Assembly: GCF_000003605.2 (NCBI RefSeq)
Contig: NW_003157230.1
Location: forward strand, 15,609 to 50,023
From: Saccoglossus kowalevskii
Taxonomy: Eukaryota; Hemichordata; Enteropneusta; Harrimaniidae
Direction of reading: 5' to 3'
DNA length: 34,415 bases
Shown here: piece after piece, positions 27,301-34,415 of the stretch
Layout of the letters: every line of letters starts with the position of its first letter
Position numbering within the stretch: position 1 is the first letter of the stretch
Notes under the pieces: model-generated
Told to the model about the DNA's origin: nothing
What the model saw: only the letters and a program-made list of their open reading frames with translations
The model's database searches: none
Translations under genes and position numbers: made by a program

Positions 27301-28517
27301 TCAAAATTCCTTGTAATTTTAAAACCTCTGTACTCTGATTTGTTAAGGCCACATGAACAAAAAAAGACTATTTGAGGATTCACATTTGAACATGAACTTT
27401 TATTTTTACTCTTGTATTGAGTGAAAATAATCTACTACTGTAACAATAATTTTCAATAAGCACTTGTATTATACTCTTTGGTATATAGCGCCCTCAGGTG
27501 GCAATAGTTGACACTTTTCAAAGGCTGAGCATCACACAATGAAAGTAGTATTTGAAGAGCATTAAAATGTTGAAACCCTGCAGACAAAAAACGTATGTGT
27601 ATGTATGCCATTAACTCTTCCATACCAGTCATCTTATGTCAACAAATTCAATGATCGTTTTCAGACAGCTATGTATGTATTGATAGGTTTCAATGTAACT
27701 ATTCCTTGAAATTTGACATTATTAATGAATATGTTAATAAATCAGAATTTATTTTTGCATTTCTGCTACTAATGCAAGATATTATACGGTCTGAGCTTAG
27801 AGGGTGATGGTTAACGCATGTGCTACCATTGTATGCGTGTTCATACGAGACCCGCATCATACACCCACAATTAGTTGCCTAAAAGCAAGCTTATTGGTAC
27901 ATAGTTGAAATTGAGCTAAGTAACCTGCCTAAATCCATCTCATATTATTGTACATCTGTCACCATAACGCCATAACTTACAGCATGTCGTAATTTTGCGG
28001 TATTGCACTGGGTATTTTCATTGTACCATATTAGAAAATGCAAATTCCAAATATGGACCGATTATGCATGGGAGCGTCCTCTAATAATAAAAACGAACAT
28101 GGCAGCCCCCAGAGTTTGACCGGACTCCACACAAAGAAGTTCCACTAAATCAGTTCTAAACATTTTGGATTCCGCATTCCCATGATGTATAAATAAGGTT
28201 ATTACAAGGATACCGCAAAGTATGCACTCAGACAGTACGCCATCGTTTCCACCTTCGCTGCACGTCGATCGATTATACTGCTGTACTGTCTTTGTGCATA
28301 CTTTTTGGTATCCTCAGAATAACCTCATATTATTATTTGTAATTACTACAAATAGGTTGAAATATCAATGGCAAAACTTATGAAAAGTCAAAGCTGTTTA
28401 AATTTGGCAGCAAAAATTAAGTAGTTTGTTTTCTTACAGGAATGGGTTGACTATGATGAGAAAGCCAAGGAATCGGTCGGCATCTATGAAGTGGAAAGCA
28501 AATTTATCAAGTTGTAA
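21309..28517 (+). CDS. CZIB: CXXC-motif zinc-binding protein (C1orf123 family), complete, 7 exons
   Basis: Seven exons join to 161 codons plus stop (486 bp), close to the 160-residue human protein as I recall it. Family signatures are clear: the N-terminal LENVTNL and GEDFRWYLK, a first zinc-type pair CLNC, the KGGRGSAS stretch, a second pair CRLC followed by GRENSI, then FDCRGMEP and the ending VDYDEKAKESVGIYEV. The two CxxC pairs are the expected zinc ligands. The family is widely conserved in eukaryotes and its biochemical role is poorly defined; the protein is soluble, with no signal peptide. The start codon has A at -3 and G at +4. Intron phases are 0, 0, 0, 1, 0, 0. The introns total about 6.7 kb and are rich in mobile elements. 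No frame damage is seen. Confidence 0.97.
21418..21501 (+). CDS. CZIB: CZIB exon 2
   Basis: 84 bp, phase 0-0, acceptor CTTACAG and donor GTAGGT. It encodes 28 residues including LQIKANLENVTNL and GEDFRWYLK, the best conserved N-terminal block of the family. Confidence 0.96.
21738..21801. repeat. Imperfect hairpin, about 25-bp arms
   Basis: 'gtattaccacagttctctct' faces 'agagaaactgtggtatta' across about 14 bp in CZIB intron 2. It may be a very short MITE remnant. Confidence 0.7.
22171..22376. mobile_element. About 206-bp inverted-repeat element, TA-flanked
   Basis: The left end TATACTGTAGAATACTTTAT and the complement of the right end TATACTGTGGAATACTTTAT match and continue through 'tttcgct.ggaatt.attttcgctgaa', about 45 bp in all. 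Related 'gtgaaaataaattcca' phrases fill the centre. It looks like a TA-target MITE in CZIB intron 2 (21502-22808). No coding frame. Confidence 0.9.
22420..22708. mobile_element. About 290-bp element with CAGGGTCCATAGC ends (hAT-like)
   Basis: The termini are CAGGGTCCATAGC and GCTATGGACCCTG, a perfect 13-bp inverted pair. The interior repeats 'aaagtctttg' phrases. CAGGG termini resemble hAT elements, but I see no clean 8-bp target duplication, so the superfamily is tentative. Confidence 0.78.
22809..22865 (+). CDS. CZIB: CZIB exon 3 (first CxxC)
   Basis: 57 bp, phase 0-0, acceptor TTTTCAG and donor GTAAGT. It encodes LKCLNCGEEPDHFQYLTLL, with the first CxxC zinc pair. Confidence 0.96.
23150..23900. 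repeat. Two adjacent copies of an about 375-bp repeat, CZIB intron 3
   Basis: 'ttgacctttgtgagtcc(g/a)tgcat' begins near 23153 and again near 23534. Each copy continues with GTGTGTGT, 'cttagatatgcc.ggaacaattac', an 'aaaatggctgaatgg.ggc' phrase and 'gatgcacatcatttt'. The second copy is slightly shorter. Intron 3 spans 22866-24694; its remainder is AT-rich, with an inverted ATGGCC motif at 24605-24630. Confidence 0.85.
24605..24630. repeat. Palindromic ATGGCC...GGCCAT motif
   Basis: The phrase ATGGCCAACTGGTGGCCAT with AT-rich shoulders is a near-palindrome. The same sequence occurs in reverse complement at 31245-31270. Related forms lie at about 23285, 29180, 29323, 29719 and 29867. Confidence 0.85.
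24695..24776 (+). CDS. CZIB: CZIB exon 4 (second CxxC)
   Basis: 82 bp, phase 0 to phase 1, acceptor TTAACAG and donor GTAAAT. It encodes APLKGGRGSASLVVKC then RLCGRENSI, with the second CxxC pair. Confidence 0.97.
24930..25045 (+). CDS. CZIB: CZIB exon 5
   Basis: 116 bp, phase 1 to phase 0, acceptor TTGCAAG and donor GTAATT. It encodes DIIKESIASYTAEES, YKTITSFDCRGMEP and ends FSPR. FDCRGMEP corresponds to the FECRGLEP block of the family. Confidence 0.96.
25333..25494. mobile_element. 162-bp MITE, TTAA-bounded (family A, copy 2)
   Basis: TTAA lies at 25333-25336 and 25491-25494. The inner ends carry 'cgtcacctgtgcac' and its counterpart 'gcgcaggtgacga'. It matches the reverse complement of 11724-11870 through 'ggaattgagtaccaagcgac' and 'acgcaaaagctcgtgggtag', plus about 15 extra bases. 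A solo end of the same family may sit at 30093-30115. Located in CZIB intron 5 (25046-26041). Confidence 0.9.
26042..26104 (+). CDS. CZIB: CZIB exon 6
   Basis: 63 bp, phase 0-0, acceptor CTCACCAG and donor GTAGGA. It encodes AGFSCKGANSVTVFEVDLKE and a final Asn, matching the 'AGF...F.DINLQEKDW' region of vertebrate CZIB. The exon 6-7 junction gives ENEWVDYDEK. Confidence 0.93.
27953..28334. mobile_element. Inverted-repeat transposon copy 2, right end replaced by nested hairpin element
   Basis: From CATCTGTCACCATAACGCC this copy follows the left part of 6359-6921 through 'aacatggcagcccccag' and 'catgatgtat'. It keeps 'attttcattgtaccatattagaaaatgcaaatt', which is deleted from the left arm of copy 1. 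TA precedes it (27951-27952). From 28192 to 28334 a long inverted repeat (arms about 50 bp, with 'aggataccgcaaagtatgcac' opposed by 'gtgcatactttttggtatcc') replaces the compact 13-bp hairpin of copy 1. The original right terminus is not seen. Confidence 0.88.
28192..28334. repeat. Nested foldback element inside transposon copy 2
   Basis: The arms begin AATAAGGTTATTACAAGGAT on the left and, in complement, AATAATATGAGGTTATTC on the right. They pair over about 50 bp around a GC-richer centre ('ccaccttcgctgcacgtcgatcg'). The outer part of the arms equals the small hairpin at 6573-6623 in copy 1. Confidence 0.8.
28440..28517 (+). CDS. CZIB: CZIB exon 7, terminal
   Basis: 78 bp, phase 0, acceptor TTCTTACAG. 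It encodes EWVDYDEKAKESVGIYEVE and SKFIKL, then TAA at 28515-28517. DYDEKA.ESVGIYEV is the most conserved C-terminal block of the family. Confidence 0.97.
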   Translation, partial: EWVDYDEKAKESVGIYEVESKFIKL

Positions 28518-28643
28518 ATCAGGAACGCATTTGCTCACGACACAAATTGTTGAAATGTAAATCGTTTTTTTTTCCTGATTTTAGAAAATTAATTATTGTC
28601 TTAAGTAATGACTTTCCTCTACAATAGCGAGTGGGGTAAATGC

Positions 28644-28649
28644 AATAAA
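28644..28649 (+). terminator. CZIB: Poly(A) signal of CZIB
   Basis: AATAAA 127 bp after the stop codon, a plausible end for a short 3' UTR. Confidence 0.65.
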
Positions 28650-28995
28650 GTGGAGTTGTTGAACACCAAAATTTATTTTTGTACCTCTGCTCTGTGGTTT
28701 TCGCACAGTTACAAAAAAGACTGTTAGGAAACGGTATTGTTAAGAGGTGTGAATCTGCCTAATCCCTCAAGGATGCATGTCGCGCTGTGTACGCCCCACC
28801 ATTTTGTTTCTTTCTTGTGTCGATCACTTGATGTCCCGTGAATTTTCAGCTTGTTTTCAATAGAATATCCATGTTTAGTGCACAAGCTCTATGAAGAACT
28901 ATACGTACATTTCGAATGAGTACTTTTTTCACTGTTGTCATGAAAGTAAGCTTGGGTCCCAGAAGAAAAAGTGACGAAAATTCTAACCCCTAAGT

Positions 28996-29900
28996 CATTA
29001 TTAGTCCCTGTTCGAAGTCCGAAAACGGGGACTTATAATTCGGTCTCCGTTCGTGTGTCCGAGCGTCCGTCCCGAGTCATATCTCAGAATCCCTTGGACC
29101 GATTCCGTTCATTCTTAACATGTGCCTCGTACTTTCTCTGGGACACATGCACATGCAGTGGTTTAGCGATTCGATTCAAAATGGCCGACTGGCAGCCATC
29201 TTGTTTTTTGAAAATGTTGTATTTTGGACATGCTTTGTCAGTTTTCATTCAAACTAGGTACATAGATTATACATGTTATGATACATGTCCATGATGATTT
29301 ATTTCACAATTTTGGATCAAAGATGGCCAACTGGCAGCCATCTTGTTTTTTGAAAATGTCGTATTTTGGACATGCTTTGTCAGTTTTCATTCAAATTTAG
29401 TACATAGATCATACATGTTAGGATACATGTCCCCGACCGTCTGCGAGTTCCTGAGTCTGTCCATCCGTGTGTCCATTCGTCCATGCGTCAGTCTGTCCAC
29501 AGTCATATTTCAGAATCCTGTGGACAGATTCCGTTCATTCTTTGCATGTGCCTAGTACTTTATGTGGGACATATGCACATGCAGTGGTTTAGCAATTCGA
29601 TTCAAAATGAAAGTTGTATTTTGGACATGCTTTGTCAGTTGTCATTCAAACTTGGTACATAGATTATACATGTTAGGATACATGTCCATGACGATTTATT
29701 TCGTAATTGGATCAAAGATGGTCAACTGGCAGGCATCTTGTTTTGTTTTTTTATGCGGTATCTTGGACGTGCTCTGTCAGTTTTCATTCAAATTTGGCAC
29801 ATACATGTACTTTATACATGTTAGGATGCATGTCCATGACAATTTGTTTCAAAATCTGGTCAAGGATGGCCGATTGACAGCCATCTGACTTTTTGGCCTT
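28996..29900. repeat. Hairpin-headed repeat with internal 140-bp duplications (copy 2)
   Basis: It opens with CATTATTAGTC and an imperfect hairpin (29004-29014 with 29020-29032), then 'cgtccgtc'-type sequence. A head segment (29040-29180: 'cagaatcc.ttgga..gattccgttcatt', 'gcacatgcagtggttt') recurs at 29433-29608. A second unit with 'atggcc.actggcagccatcttg', 'ttttggacatgctttgtcag' and 'gatacatgtcc' recurs near 29181, 29324, 29600 and 29740. The open frames across it are by-products of the repeat. Confidence 0.85.
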
Positions 29901-32900
29901 ACTACTATATTTCCACAATTTATGTACCATTTTCATTCGTATTTGGCACATACATCATACATATCAGTGTGTTTCGTATTCAGATCAGATGGCCGAATAA
30001 CGGCTGTTTTTATTTTTGGCCATATTACTACTACACGGAACACGTGTTTTGATGTAAATAAACAATCTGTTGTATATGCCACTTCAACCTCGTGACAACC
30101 CCTCTGCTTTAATATGACGAGCACAAAGACAACTTGCAAAAATTTAACCGGGGCTATGTCATTTTCAATGACTTGTTTTAAAATACATTGTATTATAAAA
30201 AATCAAATAAATTTTTAGTATACTACTGTGCGTACTTATGACGGTTGTATGCAATTCGGGGGCTTATTAGAGTACCGATAAATGTTATCGTTGTGCTTTA
30301 GTGTCACTGTATCAGCCATTTTGTTTAAAGTCTTTACAATTTTTTTGTAGACGCCGTAGAAAATGTATTCAACATTTTCCGCCAGTTTCATAAAATGTCT
30401 GTTTAATTGTTCTTGTCTGTTCTTGTTTCAGTTTTTTTTGCAAATTTTTCATGTTGCAATATTCAGCGTGCCGTTAGTCAATGCAACAATTTTTTAACAC
30501 ATCCAACTCTTCGTACAACTTTCTAGCAGTGTCTTCGACAAATCAATTTTTCAAACCCTTTTTAACCGTTCTTAATTTCATTGGAATTGCCTGCTTGTAG
30601 AGCATGGGTGGGCGCATACATGTATTTTGTTCATTTCCAACAAAATGTATGTGGTATCATGGCTCCTCAATAAAACTTTCGCATGGCTGAAATATGAACA
30701 TTTGCATAGTTTCTTTTACATCTTTTTTTCTGATGTGTTGTTGGATTTTTTCATTTCAGTTTTCTGCCGATCTTGTTCTTTAGAAACGAGAATGCCATAC
30801 AAGATACTATACAAAGACATTTGTATTAAGTTTGAACTGAGTGAGAGGTTTTGTCAGGATTTACTGGAATAACTTACCTGTTAGTAACTTAAAACATCGA
30901 CACAGATAAACAATAAAATGGCGTGTAGTTGTTGATTGCAGTGAACTCTGGGAAAAAATGGTGTCATATTTGCGTGTTTTCCTGTCTACATTTTATGTTA
31001 ATGATTAGCCTATCTTTATCACAGATTACTACGTCTTTTGTTTCAAATGTTTACCAGTGACACGCATCCAATGAAAAGAACATGGTTTGCTTCCTAACAG
31101 TCTTTTTTAGTAACCGTGGTTTGCGAGTTATCCGGCCCCACCTTTGCACCTTATTAGGTAATTTCCATGGCTGACATGTTGCAAATTGAAAAAAATCCCA
31201 GTAATTTTCACCACGACTAGCAACATGTGCATTCGTTGGCAACCAAAATGGCCACCAGTTGGCCATTTTAAAAACAAATGACATGAATGAAGAGTCTATA
31301 CACAACTGAGAAGTAGTTGCTGAATGACAGAACAGCTTGATTTTATTAAATACTTAGCAACAAACAATTTACATTATGATCTTGAACTGGAAATAACCTT
31401 ATGCTTTAGCAGATTGGCTTGTACACATCTGACATTTGAAGATAAAATAGATTGACAATTCTTAAATATGAATTTAATTATATTTGTAATTTTTTTTTGC
31501 ATTAAAATTCAATAATAGTGAAGACTAAAAATTTAAAAAGATAAAAACATTAAAAAAGTGCAAGATAAAAATTGAGCTTTCAAAATTGTTTTAGGTAGTT
31601 CACGCCAAATTATTATTTGTCATGTTTCATTATTCTGAGTTCATACATCAGAATACTGAAACGGAACACAAATGGCAGTCGCTGGTAGATTTTTAGACAT
31701 ATTAGAAAATGATCAAAAATGTCATTTTTACACTGGTTACCATGGTGAGATTATTTATTCATTTCTCAAAATTTTACTCATTGAGATGGGATGAGAAAGA
31801 CACATTATTAAGCTAACATTGTGAAATAATTTCAAAAAATTGACAAATTACTTTTAGTTTCCAGAGTGATAATAATATATAATATTATATACATTGGGAT
31901 ATTACCTCCCATAATGCATTGCATATATGTGCAGTAACATGCTCAGTATTGCAAAATTTGAATTTGGCTCAAACTGCCTTAAGACTTGTCTGATTAATAT
32001 GACAGACATAATGTACAGTCTAAAAATTAATTCAAACCAAAACAAATTGTGTATTAATAGAATATTAATAAAAATTCACGAAATTTGATTAAAATAAAGT
32101 CAAAAAGTAACTAATATTGAGGATGAAACTTCCATCCAATATAATAAGTTATTATAATTCTCAATTTATTGTAGTTTGAACAATTTAACAAAATAATTTG
32201 TTTTAACTATAGTACAGTCTGGTTATCAACTGGTTTTGCCTTTTTCATAAAAACTTTTTTTAAGGCGAGTGTGATTGTCCTAAATAATTTTAACCCATCT
32301 TTGTTAAAGCAAGCTAAGGTATATTTCAGCCAGCTTAACCTTTACATCACCAGTTCAATCTTTTCATCGCAAATTTACAAAATTAGTCTTATTTATAGTC
32401 TGCACTTCAGGAGATTTGAACAAAAATATAATTTATTTTAGTAAAAACTGACAAATACTCTGTCTGTTGGCTCCAAAATTAGAGTTCATTTCCAGAAATA
32501 TTGTAGAATATAAGACAAAAGTGCAGAAAAATTTGGACGAGACAGTCTAGTGGTGAAAAGGTTAACACTAGCTAAATTTGAAGTTATCATAAGACTGTAC
32601 TGTAGCCTATAATTATTTCATTCATTATCAAATTTAATTTGATGTTGTGAAACTACCGATATAATTCGTAATTCTGGATTTTAACCTGGTTATACATTTT
32701 TTATTTGGTCAGACATTTGATTTTGAGAACAAAATTAATTAAAAAAAAAAAATTATTTCACATTTTGTTGCCAACAATATGAGAACTTGATGTCTTCACC
32801 TTTTTATATGATATCTTGGTGCAATTATTATTACACTTTTTGTAAATTTCTCTCATTTCAGTTTTCATTGTGAATCAAACAACAAATTTAAAATATTGTT

Positions 32901-32960
32901 GAAAAAATATTATAAAATAAGAATTTTTTTTCTCCATCATTGTTAACAACTCTTGCTTAT
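29901..32960. other. Intergenic, no gene recognised
   Basis: AT-rich DNA. Items seen are a possible solo end of MITE family A at 30093-30115, the inverted ATGGCC motif at 31245-31270, and A/T runs. An open frame at 30627-30872 has no domain character and lacks support. I see no exon with conserved motifs on either strand. Confidence 0.6.
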
Positions 32961-34190
32961 CACCACTTCGAAAGATTTTATGGGTTTCTGTCTTGCGTCT
33001 GTCGTCCGTCTATCTGTCTGTCTGTGCACGACTTCTTCTCAAAAACGGCCAAACCGTTTGACTTGATTTTTGGTGTGTGGATGCCTTGATGAGTGTAGAT
33101 GGTAATTTGTTCATGAGAAATCGATCTGCCAAAAATTATGCAAATTAGCCCCCCAAACCTCTAAAATTTCTTCTATGCTACTATAACACTAAGTGGTCTA
33201 CAGTGCTGATGTTGATAGTGCATGTGCCTTGGGTTCGACTTCTTCTCCGAAACTTGTAGTCCGATTGCTCTCAAACCAGCATGGTATATACATTGGGTGG
33301 ACCTCTATCAGATTTTTTAATTTTGTGTTGACATCTTCAATTCTCTATTTTAGCAAATATTTTGTCATTTTTCATCAAAAATAGTGCTTTTGACTTGTTC
33401 TTCAAAACCAGTAGTCCAAATTCTTTAATACTTGGTACACATGTAGCTTGGATGACACTTCACCCAGTCACTAAAAGTGGCCAAATTTATCAAAAATTTC
33501 AGAAATTCATTTTTTATTACCTTCTCCAAAATGGAAACTTCGGAAGGTCATACAATGATGCCATATTGAAATTATATGCTCACAGGGAGATATGTAATGT
33601 TTCCCATTTGTTATGTCAACTGTTTCTCATTCTCGCATAGCACATGGGAGTTCTAAGTTTTCTTTGATTGGTCTATTGTGATTGTAATGAAAACATAACC
33701 ACTCAACATTTTTAAATGTCTATACATGATTGATTTTGTTGGGAAATTATGCAAATTGCCTAATTTACATACCAATATTTAGGCTATTTTGGTGATATCT
33801 TGAGAACCATTTAATATGTTTTAATAAAACTTGGTGCATAGATGTGTTTGGGCAGTTTCCAGATATATTTAGTTTTTGGTGGAAATTTATGCAAATTATC
33901 TAAATTGGATATCAGCTAGTGAAATTCAAGCTATTTGGGTGCTATTTCAAGAACCATTCAACATATTTCAACAAAACTTGGTATATACATGTATTACGAA
34001 TTCAGATAATTGCAAATATCATGTTATGTTATTCTTTCAACACACTGGAGTTCTTTTTAAGCTCTCTTTGATTCTAATTTTATTGAATATTTCTGTTATT
34101 TTTGTAAAAAATTCCACTTTTAGCATTAAGTTTTGTTGTCTCACTCACTGCCTTTTGGGTATTTGTCATATACAGCACTAATCTTTTGTA
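32961..34190. repeat. Degenerate dispersed repeats with recurring 'atgcaaatt'
   Basis: 'acttcttctcaaaaacggcc' near 33029 begins a repeat of the same kind as 1790-1810, preceded by CTGTCTGTCTG. Phrases such as 'aaaacttggt.tata' and 'ttatgcaaatt' recur at about 33136, 33747 and 33889, marking several decayed copies in the same direction. No coding function is supported. 34191-34415 shows nothing recognisable. Confidence 0.65.
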
Positions 34191-34415
34191 CAATAGCCGT
34201 TGAGCAACAGGCCATTGGCCTATTTTTTCTTTTTCCCAGTTGAACAATAATGGTCTTCTCCCTTGGACTCTTGTGTCCAGGTTAAATGATAGGTTGCTAA
34301 CTTGAACTTGTTTTTGCCAAGCCTCAATGGTTTACAACTATAGCCATGCCACACTCTAACATCAATTTTAAATGTCATTGCAAAATATTCAATCATGATG
34401 GTATCACCAAAGGTT

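Larger units (their letters stand above)
26105..28439 (+). other. CZIB intron 6, repeat-rich
   Basis: A 2335-bp intron. Near 26290-26410 is a GC-richer block with CCCGGGC and repeated 'aaagcgcccac', probably a decayed dispersed repeat. An open frame at 26770-26982 has a mildly protein-like middle but no recognised domain. 'gtgtaagcgccc' at about 27142 recalls the transposon at 6359. The second copy of that element lies at 27953-28334. Confidence 0.6.

Noticed and set aside
28971-29888. Plus-strand open frames of about 100 codons with repeated 'FWTCFVSFHSN' phrases
   Set aside because: They follow the internal repeat units of a dispersed element. The reading frame shifts between units and no domain is seen.
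30627-30872. Open frame of 81 codons in the 3' intergenic region
   Set aside because: No domain, no splice partners and AT-driven composition; it is best read as chance.

Overview
The window is nuclear DNA from an animal. It holds two intron-rich genes on the + strand, with GT-AG (and one GC-AG) introns and no operon-like packing. AT-rich DNA full of short inverted-repeat transposons, tandem arrays and microsatellites surrounds them. The symmetric phase 1 EGF exons, the short introns (about 0.1-2 kb) and repeats carrying palindromic 'ATGGCC...GGCCAT' motifs suggest a marine invertebrate such as a hemichordate, cephalochordate or lophotrochozoan. The sequence alone does not settle the phylum.

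Gene 1 (about 1093-15525, 5' end outside the window) has 32 visible exons. They encode at least 22 EGF domains, one per exon and all phase 1-1. A short Pro-rich linker on two micro-exons lies between EGF18 and EGF19. After EGF22 come an 11-residue linker, one PAN/apple domain, two MAM domains with matching intron positions, and a short acidic/lysine tail ending in TAA at 15523-15525. No transmembrane segment follows the MAM domains, so the product is predicted to be a secreted or matrix glycoprotein. Most EGFs have calcium-binding and beta-hydroxylation consensus residues. O-fucose sites are scattered, while O-glucose sites are concentrated in the C-terminal EGFs. EGF7 carries a 1-bp frame error, and the last intron appears to use a GC donor.

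The intergenic stretch (15526-21308) holds a poly(A) signal, an array of fifteen 50-bp repeats with a GATA-type site in each unit, a TTAA-flanked inverted-repeat element, and AT-rich DNA with no recognised gene.

Gene 2 (21309-28517) is a complete seven-exon orthologue of CZIB/C1orf123, the conserved CXXC zinc-binding protein, of 161 residues. Its introns are filled with MITE-like elements. Some belong to families that also sit in the introns of gene 1.

The last 6 kb (28518-34415) shows a poly(A) signal and then only repeat relics. The two genes show no evident functional link; they share only the local repeat environment.
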